64,000 bases of DNA from Leptospira semungkisensis. Lineage in GTDB: Bacteria > Spirochaetota > Leptospiria > Leptospirales > Leptospiraceae. The notes beneath the pieces were generated by a model. The model was not told the DNA's origin and searched no databases. It saw only the letters and a list, made by a program, of their open reading frames with translations. Position 1 is the stretch's first letter. The number at the start of each line of letters is the position of its first letter. Of this stretch, positions 37,037 through 47,702 are shown in pieces. A program made the translations under genes and the position numbers. The DNA is taken from NCBI RefSeq assembly GCF_004770055.1, contig NZ_RQEP01000019.1:124001-188000 (forward strand), read 5' to 3'.

Positions 37037-37588
37037 ATGATCAAAATTCTTCTCTCTATCTTATTTCTATTATATACCTTTCTTGTTCCGATTTATTCGG
37101 AAGAGTTGAAACTCTCCGAACCGAAGATCGAATTCACTGTCATTCATCCGTTCAAAACTGTGATCGGTAAATGTACAGGAGTTAACGCGAGTCCTATTTC
37201 TCTTACCGCAAATACCAACGGGGTGCAAATCCCGAAATCTGTGAAGATCGAAATTCCAGTAAAGGAAATCCGTTCCGGAGATGAGAACAGGGATGAGCAT
37301 ATCATGGAGTCTCTGGGCTATCCGACTCACAATGGTATTTCATTTGTAAGCACTGCGATCAGCCTTACGAAAGATGGAGAATGGTCCATTTCCGGAAATC
37401 TGACGATCAACGGAAGAACGAAGCCGATAAAATCTATCGCAAGTATCCACAAGGACGATCATGAAACGACTGTCTCAGGTAAGTTCCAAGTTTTGATGAG
37501 TGATTTCGATGTGGTGGCACCTAGTCTTTTATTTGCTAAGGCGAAGGACGAGGTTGTTATAGATTATAAATTTACTTTCAAACCTTGA
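37037..37588 (+). CDS. YceI-like periplasmic protein
   Basis: A 183-aa secreted protein: signal peptide ending near IYSEE, then a YceI-like lipocalin-type beta barrel with EIPVKEIRSGDENRDEHI and ISGNLTINGRTKPI. YceI proteins bind isoprenoid quinones or other amphiphiles in the periplasm. They are often encoded next to cytochrome b561, as here (10 bases after the b561-like gene). AAAGGA lies before the ATG. A shared role in quinone-linked electron transfer is an inference from pairing. Confidence 0.83.
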   Translation: MIKILLSILFLLYTFLVPIYSEELKLSEPKIEFTVIHPFKTVIGKCTGVNASPISLTANTNGVQIPKSVKIEIPVKEIRSGDENRDEHIMESLGYPTHNGISFVSTAISLTKDGEWSISGNLTINGRTKPIKSIASIHKDDHETTVSGKFQVLMSDFDVVAPSLLFAKAKDEVVIDYKFTFKP

Positions 37589-37595
37589 TTACTCT

Positions 37596-38783
<1,188 letters not shown>

Positions 38784-38789
38784 ATTCTT

Positions 38790-39593
38790 CTATCTGAATA
38801 GTTTCAGATCCTCTTCATTCTTCACGAGGGCACCTATATACGGAATTCTTCCATCTTCGGGAAGTTTTGCCCCCATATGCATTAGAATTTGGATCCAATC
38901 CAATAGTTCACTTGTTCCCGGTTTTTTCTTCATATCATCCATAGTGCGGATCACATAAAAGGATTCCAGTGCTCTCTTCAACAGGCTCGTCTCGATATTC
39001 GGAAAATGAGAGGAAACGATTTCGCTCATGAACACAGGATCAGGAAAATCTATATAATGAAAAATGCATCTTCTCAAAAAGGCTGCAGGAAGTTCCTTCT
39101 CATTATTGGAAGTGATTAGAGTAAGCGGTCGATTCTGTGCCTTGATCTTTCTTCCGGTCTCTTGGATAACGAATTCCATTCTATCTAATTCCAAAAGAAG
39201 GTCGTTCGGAAATTCTATATCTGCCTTATCTATCTCATCGATCAAAACCACAGAAGGCTCCGATGCGGAGAACGCCTCTCCGAGTGCACCAAGCCTAATA
39301 TAATTCTCTATATTTCGAACCTTCTCCTTGTCTTCGGCAAAACGGGAATCGTTCAATCTGGACACTGCATCGTAGAAATATAGACCTTCCTTTGCAAGAG
39401 ATGTGGATTTCACATGCCAGGAGAATAATTTCTTTTTAGTAGTATAAGATAAATAATCTGCGAGTAGAGACTTGCCCGTTCCGGGTTCACCCTTCAATAA
39501 TAAAGGCCTGGAAGTGATTTCAGCAACCTTGACCGCTTCTTCTAGTTCTTGGGAAAGTAAATAGGTTTCCGGACGGTTCTTTTCGTCTGACAT
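38790..39593 (-). CDS. MoxR-type AAA+ ATPase
   Basis: A 267-aa ATPase: Walker A GEPGTGKS (35-42), Walker B VVLIDEI (115-121), sensor 1 LITSN and arginine finger FLRRC. The short form lacks an added C-domain. Members act as chaperone-like activators, often with a VWA partner, as here. It starts 95 bases after the PBP1C gene on the same strand, so it is likely co-transcribed or has a weak promoter of its own. Confidence 0.93.
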   Translation of the reverse strand: MSDEKNRPETYLLSQELEEAVKVAEITSRPLLLKGEPGTGKSLLADYLSYTTKKKLFSWHVKSTSLAKEGLYFYDAVSRLNDSRFAEDKEKVRNIENYIRLGALGEAFSASEPSVVLIDEIDKADIEFPNDLLLELDRMEFVIQETGRKIKAQNRPLTLITSNNEKELPAAFLRRCIFHYIDFPDPVFMSEIVSSHFPNIETSLLKRALESFYVIRTMDDMKKKPGTSELLDWIQILMHMGAKLPEDGRIPYIGALVKNEEDLKLFR

Positions 39594-39688
39594 GAGAGCT
39601 CCTATACCTACCTTGGAATTTGGATCTTCTCTTAAAAGAAATTTTCGGATCGGTTTGGAAGGGAAAGAAAGCTGTGTAGGAACTCTTT

Positions 39689-41842
39689 CTAACGAACTTG
39701 GAAGGCAACTGTCTCCGAAAGTTTCCCGTTCCTTTCTCGGACCGAGAGTAGATAGTTCCCTCTCTTAGGTCTCCAATCCAAATAATTCTCTCTTCCGGAG
39801 CCGATCACTTTTCCATTTAAGATCCATTCCAAATCCTGGGAAGATCCTCGTACCTTAAATCGAATCCTTTCATTCTCTTCAGGGATCTCAGGATCGATCG
39901 CGAATAGATTTCCGTTTTCAGGATAGATAATTCTTGGCTCTCCCTTTTGCACTCGTTTGGTCAGTGGGACAGAAGTGCCTTTCTCTTCTATCGCATGAGT
40001 CAGCACAGCACCGGAAGGCTTATATTCTTCTAAGAGTTGTATGATCTCTTTCCAGAGAGGAGCAGCACCAGTTACTCCACTCACGTCATACATGGGTTCC
40101 CCACTCATATTTCCGACCCAAACTCCTACGGTATATTTACCGCTAGAACCGATGCACCAATTGTCTCTCATGTCCTGAGAAGTTCCAGTTTTAGCAAAAC
40201 TGAAGAAGCGAGTAGAGAGATTCGATTCCCATCCGAAGCTAGGAGCTCGATTCTCTCTAGAAGATAAGATCTTTTGAACAGAGCCGGAAACTCCATCAGA
40301 AAAGATGCGCTTACCATAAACATGATCTTGCATTTTCCTTTGCAAAAGATTTTCACTCGCTTCATCTGAATAGAAAGTAGCCTCTGTATAGATTCCATGA
40401 TTCGCTATTGTTCGATACGCATTTGTCAATTCCCAGAGAGTCACATCCGCAGTTCCTAAAGCCAAGGAAAGACCATAGAATTCGGGAGATTGCAATTTCT
40501 GAAATCCCAACTCATTCAGCTTGGAAACGAATGTAGGAACTCCTACCCAATCCAAAACCTGGACCGCAGGTATATTTAAAGAAGAAGCAAGAGCCACTTT
40601 TGCAGGTACAGCACCCATATATTTTTCTTCATAATTATTGGGTTTATATGTGCCCCCGATTAACTCCCAGTCCTTTGGCTCGTCGATGAGAATAGATCCG
40701 GGTTCTAATAGTTTCTTTTCGAATGCTAAGGAATATAAAAATGGCTTTAAGGTGGAGCCGGCTTGCCTACGAGAATGAATGGAATCTACAAAATAATTTT
40801 CTTTTGATAGTTTAGAATTTCCTAAATAAACAAGTACTGCACCGCTCTCATTGTCCAGAACGAGAACCCCCGCTTCCTTTACATTTCTTTCTTGGATGGA
40901 AAAAAGCACCCGATCCATCGCAAACTCAGCCTTGGCCTGCAAATACGGATCTATCGTGGTTTGGACCCTGCCAGTTTGCAAGGAATCCAGACTACCGTCC
41001 CCTTTCTTAAAGATCCTGTATCCTGCATGATAGGCCTTATAGCTCTCCGTATTCCAAACAGAGCCGGGTCTTTTATATTCTGAGATTGCAATTTCGATTT
41101 CCTTGCAGAGATCTTCTTTCCCAATTCCCTTTGCTAAATAACAGCCTCTCTTCGCCCATTTAGATTTAGAAATATTCGGATTTGGTAATAGAGAAACGAG
41201 TAATAGAGCCTGTTCTGGAGCTAAAGAAGAAGGATCCACTCCGAAAATTCCCCTAGACGCAGCTCTAATTCCAATGAACTCACCTTTAAATGGAACGAGA
41301 TTCCAATACGCTTCCATGATTTCAGGTTTGGTCCAAGTTCTCTCTAGATCCCGAGCGGTTCTCATTTGGGTCCATTTGTCAGCATATCCTCTTGTTCCTG
41401 GCTTTGTCCCCAAAAGAAAGCCAGCTAACTGCATAGAAATCGTGCTCGCACCTCTTTTAGAATTCCCTAATATTCTATCCTTCAAAGAACCGAGAATGGC
41501 ATAAAAATCCACACCTGAATGAAATGGAAATCTTTTGTCTTCCTGAAGAAGCAAAGAGAGAATGAGAGTCTCAGAGATCTCGGACGCAGGAGTCCATTCG
41601 AGTCGACGGTAGTTTTTTTCGAGTCGGAGTGTTTGTAAGACTTCTCCCTTGGAATCCAAAAGGATTCCTTCCGAAGGTCGAAATGAATTCTTCACATCTG
41701 AAAAACTAGGAGTCTGTCCTTTTTGTAAATCTATAGCGATCTCTTGAGAATATGGCTCCGCGAATAGAGAGAGACCAAGCCCGTTAGAAAGGATAGATCC
41801 TGCGAGAAGAAAGGAAAATACGCGGAGAACCACTCTTCTCAT
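39689..41842 (-). CDS. pbpC: penicillin-binding protein 1C (bifunctional)
   Basis: A 717-aa peptidoglycan synthase. Signal anchor (about 5-28), GT51 glycosyltransferase domain with catalytic E101 in QEDKRFPFHSGVD and GASTISMQLA (131-140), then a transpeptidase domain with the active-site S363-TLK, and KTGTSQD. A C-terminal PBP1C-specific domain (about 630-717) completes the family layout. It probably repairs the cell wall in the periplasm. It is encoded 9 bases after the alpha-2-macroglobulin gene, the same pairing as E. coli yfhM-pbpC. Confidence 0.95.
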   Translation of the reverse strand: MRRVVLRVFSFLLAGSILSNGLGLSLFAEPYSQEIAIDLQKGQTPSFSDVKNSFRPSEGILLDSKGEVLQTLRLEKNYRRLEWTPASEISETLILSLLLQEDKRFPFHSGVDFYAILGSLKDRILGNSKRGASTISMQLAGFLLGTKPGTRGYADKWTQMRTARDLERTWTKPEIMEAYWNLVPFKGEFIGIRAASRGIFGVDPSSLAPEQALLLVSLLPNPNISKSKWAKRGCYLAKGIGKEDLCKEIEIAISEYKRPGSVWNTESYKAYHAGYRIFKKGDGSLDSLQTGRVQTTIDPYLQAKAEFAMDRVLFSIQERNVKEAGVLVLDNESGAVLVYLGNSKLSKENYFVDSIHSRRQAGSTLKPFLYSLAFEKKLLEPGSILIDEPKDWELIGGTYKPNNYEEKYMGAVPAKVALASSLNIPAVQVLDWVGVPTFVSKLNELGFQKLQSPEFYGLSLALGTADVTLWELTNAYRTIANHGIYTEATFYSDEASENLLQRKMQDHVYGKRIFSDGVSGSVQKILSSRENRAPSFGWESNLSTRFFSFAKTGTSQDMRDNWCIGSSGKYTVGVWVGNMSGEPMYDVSGVTGAAPLWKEIIQLLEEYKPSGAVLTHAIEEKGTSVPLTKRVQKGEPRIIYPENGNLFAIDPEIPEENERIRFKVRGSSQDLEWILNGKVIGSGRENYLDWRPKRGNYLLSVRERNGKLSETVAFQVR

Positions 41843-41851
41843 GATTCCATC

Positions 41852-44800
41852 CTAACGGTTTGGCTGCACCGCTATATCCGAGTTAGGCAACACGGAATAA
41901 ACTTCAGGTTGGTACAAGGCTTCCACTCTTGTAGGAGGAAGGCGAAAGACTCCTGGAGAATTGATCCTATACACATACTCGTAAATGATCTCTCCCGGGA
42001 AGAAATACTCATAGTATGCGGTCACACCTTCGAATTTTCTTTCTACAAAAGAAGGACTCTCCCACCAGGACGTCTTTGTCTCGGAGAGCATGGCCGAGTC
42101 TCTACCTAATCCGGAGCCGAGAACACTTGCGCCGGCGGGCACAGGGTCTTTCAACGCAAGCCAGGAGATAGAAAATTCGGATTTGATCTTGATCTTGACC
42201 TTTACGATATCGCCTTCTTTGAAAGAAGTCTTATTCGCTCCCTGTAAATCAGTGATCTGCTTCTCTACTCTCAGTCCACTATGGATCGGTTTCTTTAAAG
42301 GAATCGCAGAGATTGTCTTCACATACGCGTAAGGTTGTCCAGATCCTTTCTGTTGCACATTCAGTTCTGACTTTCCTTTCGGGAATTCAAACTGCAATTT
42401 CCCTTCTTTCTTATCCCAATCAAAACTTTGGGATTGAGCAGCTAAAGAAAGTCGTACTTCTCCCGAAACGGAATCCGATTCGAATGCTTTCTGGTATTTT
42501 CTAAACGCTAAAGCCGCAAACGCATTTGCAGTAGTAATATCGTAATGCCCAGACTTAGTGTTGTTTAAGAAACCTCTCAGAAGCTTCGGAGTTTCTTCTT
42601 TCCAAGTTTGGTCGTTTAAAATAGAATTCAAGAATCGAGCGCTTACCGTATCTCTAGAAGAAAGAAGCCACCACAAATAAGACGTATCCGACGAAAGCTC
42701 GTAGGAACTTCCTTGGATGCGAAGCTTAGATCTAAGTATATCATCTACTTTCTGACGTTTCTTTGCGTCCCAATTCACTTGCCTATATAGGTTACGAAGA
42801 GAGATCAAGGATTCGATCGGTAGACGATTCGGATCCGTTTCAATTGCACGTATCTTAGAAGCTTCTATCGTAGAAAATTTAGAAACTGCTTCTAACGCTG
42901 AAATCTTGCGAAGCAATGTATCAGTAGTCGCTAAAGGAGAGGTTCTATACAAAGTCCCATCTATAAATCGATTCAGGGCTCCTACCATCGCATCTTTCGA
43001 TTTATCCGGGATCTGCCATCCTGATTCGGACGAAAGAAGAAGTAGATAGGTAGTAAGAGGAACATTCCCATAAGAGATTGAATCCGGAAAGAATCGTAAG
43101 AGTCCATCATAGTCCATGTATTTCGGAAGATCCGTCATGATACTATTCCACGTTGACTCGTTGCCGGAACTGACCGCCTTAGAAAGTTTCTGCTCCAAGC
43201 AATTGTATGGATACAGATTCATATAATTCTGGATCCCTTCCATAGGCCCAGAAACCAAACTGGAATAGAGAGAGACCTCTACCTTGCTTCGGTCGGGCTC
43301 TGCGTCTTCCGGTTCTTGCAAAGGGACATTGATCGTCGGATTCAATTGATAGAAATTTGCCTGCAGGGTCTGTGATACGGTTGGCTTATCCACCTTTTGT
43401 TTGAATACGAACGCATCCTTAAATTTGATAGAAGAAGCTTCCGTCGCGAATTCATATTTAATTTCCGTAATGTTTCTTGGAACCTCGAATTCCCAATAAA
43501 TCGTTTCCGAAGCATTTGCGGAGAGGGAAACCGTTTTCTTTGCGAGTCTTAGATCCGGTTCCGACTTAACACTCAAATCCAGATCGATACGCTTATCGCT
43601 CGTATTCTTTAAGGAAACCCCTGCTTGGATCTTATCCCCTTCTCTTACTAAAGGAGAAACACTCGCGTAGGCCAGAATTTCTTGGCTTGTCCTGATAGAA
43701 GTAGAAGCTGTCCCGAAACGGCTCGTTCCTCCCAAGGCAACTGCAACGATCTTGAAAGAAGAAAGAGAATCATTCAGAGGGACTTCAAACTCTAATTCCC
43801 CATTCGAATTTGGCGTCAGATCCGCTTTCCAAAAGAGTAATGTATCGAAAAGTTCCCGAGTAGAAGAATGGCCTCCTCCGCCTCCGGGAGGAAGACTCTT
43901 CAAACCGAAATGTCTTCTTCCGATCACGAACATTTGAGCCGTGGAAGTTTGGACCTGGATTCCCCTAGGAGCCATCATTGTCTGCAAAAGATTCCAGGAT
44001 AGATTCTGCTTTAGTTCCAAAAGGCTCTCATCAACCGCAGCGATTGTGATCTTAGAGTCTTTCCAGATAGATCTATCTTGCTCTGATAAACGAACCTTTA
44101 CTTTTGCCTTTTCCCTCGGCCTATATTCCTGCTTATCAGCACTAACGCTTAAAGAAAGTTCATACGGTTTCCAACCTACCTGGACTTCAGCGATTCCCAT
44201 ACGATACGCAGGCTTAGCGAGATCTACAAGAGCAGTCGCTTTCGGAGAATCCACTCTTCCCCGCACCGCTAAAACCGAGACGAATATATTCGGACCATAA
44301 TGATTTTCGATCGGGACTTCTACAACAGGCTGGTTCCCGTTCAAGGTTTGGACGAAAGATTTAAATACACCCTCTCTTTCTACCGTCACAAGAGCGGTTG
44401 CAGTCTTGAAAGGCATCCGAACCTGGAATCGAGCAGTCTCTCCCGGTTCGTATTTTCTTTTTTCAGGAAGAAGATCCATTCTATCATGATCCGTCGAACC
44501 GAACCAAATATCCTGCTCGTTCACGATCCAAATGGAAGTATTCGCATAAGAATCCTCTCCATCCACTCTTGCCTCCAAATACAATTGGCCAGCCTGACTA
44601 ACAGAGCCCTTACATTCTAAGATACCTTTGGAATCGGTAAGACCGGAGCATACTTCTCCTAAATCCTTCCTTTCGCTCCTATGATCGTAGGAATAAAATC
44701 CTCCGACCAATCTCTTTCTATGAGATATATAACGAATTCCGAATGCTTTTACAATTGCCTTCTTATTCGGGACAGGATTCCCGGAGGCATCTACAATATA

Positions 44801-47545
44801 GACCTTTGATTTGAGTTTACTCTTAACAGCCACCCAATCTTCGTTCTGGATCGCAATTAGATTCTTAGAAGGAAGTAGTTTAAAATTTCTGGAGATCGTT
44901 TGCATCTCTCCATTTGGATCCTTCCATTCCATTTCCAAATTTAGGGACCGGACACCTTCTAATTTTTTAGGAACTACGATCTTCTCGGAGATAAATCCGT
45001 TATTGTCTGTTTTAGACTCGATCGACTTGAAATCCTGCTTTTGTGCCGAGCCTTCTCCTTCCTCTTCGTTAGAAGAGCTGGAAACACTCACTCTTCCGTT
45101 CGAAAATTCTAGATCGCCATTGAAAGGAAAATAAATCCCACCCGTATTTTGGATGGAGGATCTAAGAGTCACAGGAAGTAAACCTGCCTTTCCTCCGGAA
45201 AGATAAGACACTTGCCCGGTCACTTGTATGTCTTTCGGAGTAATGAGCTGATTCGAATCAGCTTGCAATTCTCCTTTTAGAAGAGGAAGCCTAAATTGGG
45301 CAGTAGTAAATCCACCGGAGAAGATCCTCTTCTCCCCACCGCTTCTGGATTTGAATTTTAAATAAATCGAATATTCTCCTAGGATTGCTTCCTTGGGAAT
45401 GGTAAAACTAGACTCGGAAGTAAATGTGTCAGACCAACGAAGGGGAAATTCGTATTGCTGACCGCTCGCATTGTGTTGGATAAAAACACTATCTGGAATC
45501 TCATCCGAATTCGGATAACGAAATCCATAAGGATCCGCTTTGCGAAGAATATGGTTCATATGAACCGTTTCTCCTTCTCTAAAAAGGGTTCTGTCTAAAA
45601 TCGTTCTATATTTAAACTCGGAATCGTACGAATCATGACTGAGTTTATATCTCCAAGTTTCGATTCCATTGTCCCAGCTTGTATGTAAAAAGGAGAAATC
45701 ATCTCCCTTCTTAGCGACCAAAAAGATACCGCTATAGAAAGGTTCTTCATTCCCACAACTTGTGACTTGTAATTTTGATTGATTCTCAGTGATTAAAAGT
45801 CTTCCTGATTGGTCCGTATTTCCTTTCCATACTTGCGAACCCCTACAATCGAATAGACCTATCTCTACTCCGTCTACAGGTTGGCCCTTGTCCAAGGAAG
45901 TCACCCAGACCAAGGAAGAGCTCTTCCCCCATTTAAAATGAATACTTAGATTCGTAACTAATGCAGCAGTTCTAACGTAATACGGATTCTTCTCTTCATG
46001 AAGAGCTTGGCCAAGGATCGGACTTTCAATTTCTATAATATGCAATCCGCTTTTCTTCAGAGGGATACCGATCACCTCGAATCTCTTTTCTCCGTTGGGA
46101 GAAGGGATTCCAAACTTTTTTGCATTCGTTTCTTGTGCGGGGAAAATAGAGACCTGGTGATCATCCGATTCTCCTTTTGCTAACCAACGCATCAATGTCT
46201 TGGCATCCGAGGAACCAATTACCAAGGATCTCGCAGGAATGGATTTACCGCTTGGTTTCGTCTCCTGTTTCGGCCCAAAAAGATTTCCAATAAAATCTTT
46301 TCCCTTCTCGCTCAGCTTCGACCATTGTTCGTGAATGAGCTCTCCTTCTCCGGAAGGATCGATCGGGTTCAAATGCTTTGCGATGACTGGAGTTTCCACG
46401 TTACGCACTGTTACGGGAAGCAATGCCTCCGGGAATTTCTCTACGATCCCGAAGCCGGAGGAGAATTTAACGAGAGGAGGATATTCGTCTGTCCGAAACT
46501 TCAAAGGAAAGGAAGATATATTTTGCAAACTTCTTCCCATATCATCCGTGATGGACTTGGGTAATATGATCTCGAACTCGCTTTGAGGAGGAAGAGGACT
46601 CGGAAATGAAACGGAATAGGAAGACTCTTCCTCGTAATAAGAATCCTCATTTTCTTTCTTCTTGGGAGAAACAAGTCTCCCATCTTTGAGGCGAATGGAG
46701 ATCTGATTTTTCCAAGCCTTATTAATAGGAGAAGAAAAGGAAAGATACACAGGAGAGATCGGAACACATCCAGCATTCGCATTTACTCTCTCGCAATTCA
46801 ATGTCGCAGTAAAAGCGGGTCGAACTTGAAAGGTAGTCGCCCAATCGGAAGAACTTGCAATCCCGGAAGAAGATCTCAGACCCTTCTCCACTACCAAGCG
46901 AAGCTTAACGTCTCCTGGAAAAAGTTGTCTTGCGCCGATCACAAATACTTTCTTTGATTTAGGATCGTCTCGAGTGACTTTTAATATATTCTCTCTTTCT
47001 CTTCCTTGCAAGATGCGGATCGGGATCTTATTTCCGAGACCTTCCATAGCAAAATAGACTTTCTCGCTTACATCCGAAAGCTTAGGCTCCGTATCAAAGT
47101 TGACCACGAAAGCTTGGTCTTCGGAGATCATCGCTCCTTCATAAGGACTCACGCTCGTAACCGCTGGACCTCCCGTATGAAAGCTAAATACTTTGCCTGC
47201 TTCTAAGATATTTCCACTCAAGGCCTTGATTGAATTCGTGGTGAACTTACAGCGAACCCCTCCTTCTAAGGTTTGCGGAAATTCATACACCCAATCTGTT
47301 TCGGTAACCCATCTCTCATCACCTTTCGCAGGACATTCAATTGTAAAAGGAGACACGGCTCTCTTAGGATCACCTAAAGGAACCATTGGCTCCTTGAATA
47401 ATACCTGAACCTGTCCTACATTCTTTGTCTCTCCCTGAGGAGAAAAACTGAACTGCACCTTGGCACCTTGGGCAAAGCTAGTTTGAGCCAAAAGAAGGAA
47501 TGAAAATAAATAGATCGTAAAGAAGAAGAGAAAACGGAGGCGCAA
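41852..47545 (-). CDS. bacterial alpha-2-macroglobulin, thioester type
   Basis: A 1897-aa envelope protease inhibitor. A signal peptide ends in SFAQ with no lipobox, so it is likely periplasmic but not lipid-anchored. A chain of macroglobulin beta-domains and the A2M domain (ELFDTLLFWKADL) follow. The thioester motif CLEQ has its cysteine at about residue 1449, so covalent trapping of attacking proteases is possible. It is longer than E. coli YfhM (about 1650 aa). It leads the block with PBP1C, thought to protect and repair the cell wall when the outer membrane is breached. Confidence 0.95.
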   Translation of the reverse strand: MRLRFLFFFTIYLFSFLLLAQTSFAQGAKVQFSFSPQGETKNVGQVQVLFKEPMVPLGDPKRAVSPFTIECPAKGDERWVTETDWVYEFPQTLEGGVRCKFTTNSIKALSGNILEAGKVFSFHTGGPAVTSVSPYEGAMISEDQAFVVNFDTEPKLSDVSEKVYFAMEGLGNKIPIRILQGRERENILKVTRDDPKSKKVFVIGARQLFPGDVKLRLVVEKGLRSSSGIASSSDWATTFQVRPAFTATLNCERVNANAGCVPISPVYLSFSSPINKAWKNQISIRLKDGRLVSPKKKENEDSYYEEESSYSVSFPSPLPPQSEFEIILPKSITDDMGRSLQNISSFPLKFRTDEYPPLVKFSSGFGIVEKFPEALLPVTVRNVETPVIAKHLNPIDPSGEGELIHEQWSKLSEKGKDFIGNLFGPKQETKPSGKSIPARSLVIGSSDAKTLMRWLAKGESDDHQVSIFPAQETNAKKFGIPSPNGEKRFEVIGIPLKKSGLHIIEIESPILGQALHEEKNPYYVRTAALVTNLSIHFKWGKSSSLVWVTSLDKGQPVDGVEIGLFDCRGSQVWKGNTDQSGRLLITENQSKLQVTSCGNEEPFYSGIFLVAKKGDDFSFLHTSWDNGIETWRYKLSHDSYDSEFKYRTILDRTLFREGETVHMNHILRKADPYGFRYPNSDEIPDSVFIQHNASGQQYEFPLRWSDTFTSESSFTIPKEAILGEYSIYLKFKSRSGGEKRIFSGGFTTAQFRLPLLKGELQADSNQLITPKDIQVTGQVSYLSGGKAGLLPVTLRSSIQNTGGIYFPFNGDLEFSNGRVSVSSSSNEEEGEGSAQKQDFKSIESKTDNNGFISEKIVVPKKLEGVRSLNLEMEWKDPNGEMQTISRNFKLLPSKNLIAIQNEDWVAVKSKLKSKVYIVDASGNPVPNKKAIVKAFGIRYISHRKRLVGGFYSYDHRSERKDLGEVCSGLTDSKGILECKGSVSQAGQLYLEARVDGEDSYANTSIWIVNEQDIWFGSTDHDRMDLLPEKRKYEPGETARFQVRMPFKTATALVTVEREGVFKSFVQTLNGNQPVVEVPIENHYGPNIFVSVLAVRGRVDSPKATALVDLAKPAYRMGIAEVQVGWKPYELSLSVSADKQEYRPREKAKVKVRLSEQDRSIWKDSKITIAAVDESLLELKQNLSWNLLQTMMAPRGIQVQTSTAQMFVIGRRHFGLKSLPPGGGGGHSSTRELFDTLLFWKADLTPNSNGELEFEVPLNDSLSSFKIVAVALGGTSRFGTASTSIRTSQEILAYASVSPLVREGDKIQAGVSLKNTSDKRIDLDLSVKSEPDLRLAKKTVSLSANASETIYWEFEVPRNITEIKYEFATEASSIKFKDAFVFKQKVDKPTVSQTLQANFYQLNPTINVPLQEPEDAEPDRSKVEVSLYSSLVSGPMEGIQNYMNLYPYNCLEQKLSKAVSSGNESTWNSIMTDLPKYMDYDGLLRFFPDSISYGNVPLTTYLLLLSSESGWQIPDKSKDAMVGALNRFIDGTLYRTSPLATTDTLLRKISALEAVSKFSTIEASKIRAIETDPNRLPIESLISLRNLYRQVNWDAKKRQKVDDILRSKLRIQGSSYELSSDTSYLWWLLSSRDTVSARFLNSILNDQTWKEETPKLLRGFLNNTKSGHYDITTANAFAALAFRKYQKAFESDSVSGEVRLSLAAQSQSFDWDKKEGKLQFEFPKGKSELNVQQKGSGQPYAYVKTISAIPLKKPIHSGLRVEKQITDLQGANKTSFKEGDIVKVKIKIKSEFSISWLALKDPVPAGASVLGSGLGRDSAMLSETKTSWWESPSFVERKFEGVTAYYEYFFPGEIIYEYVYRINSPGVFRLPPTRVEALYQPEVYSVLPNSDIAVQPNR

Positions 47546-47601
47546 ATTAAAATCCTTTCCTTTCGGGAATGAGATCTTTCATCCCAAAAAGGAAAAGAAG
47601 C

Positions 47602-47676
47602 GGCAAGCAAGAAATTGCCAAAAATAGGATCGTGTATTTATGCGGAAATGGTCGCCAGGACCTGAAAAGATCCGCA
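47602..47676 (-). other. structured intergenic segment between pmbA-like and macroglobulin genes
   Basis: Nested hairpin TGCGGA...TCCGCA (47641-47676) encloses GGTC-GCCAG-GACC. A smaller stem, GGCAA/TTGCC, lies at 47602-47619. The minus strand after the small stem is T-rich, so a terminator for the PmbA-like gene is possible, or a leader for the macroglobulin gene. Confidence 0.4.
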
Positions 47677-47702
47677 AAAATAGAATCGAATTCTGTTGTA
47701 TC

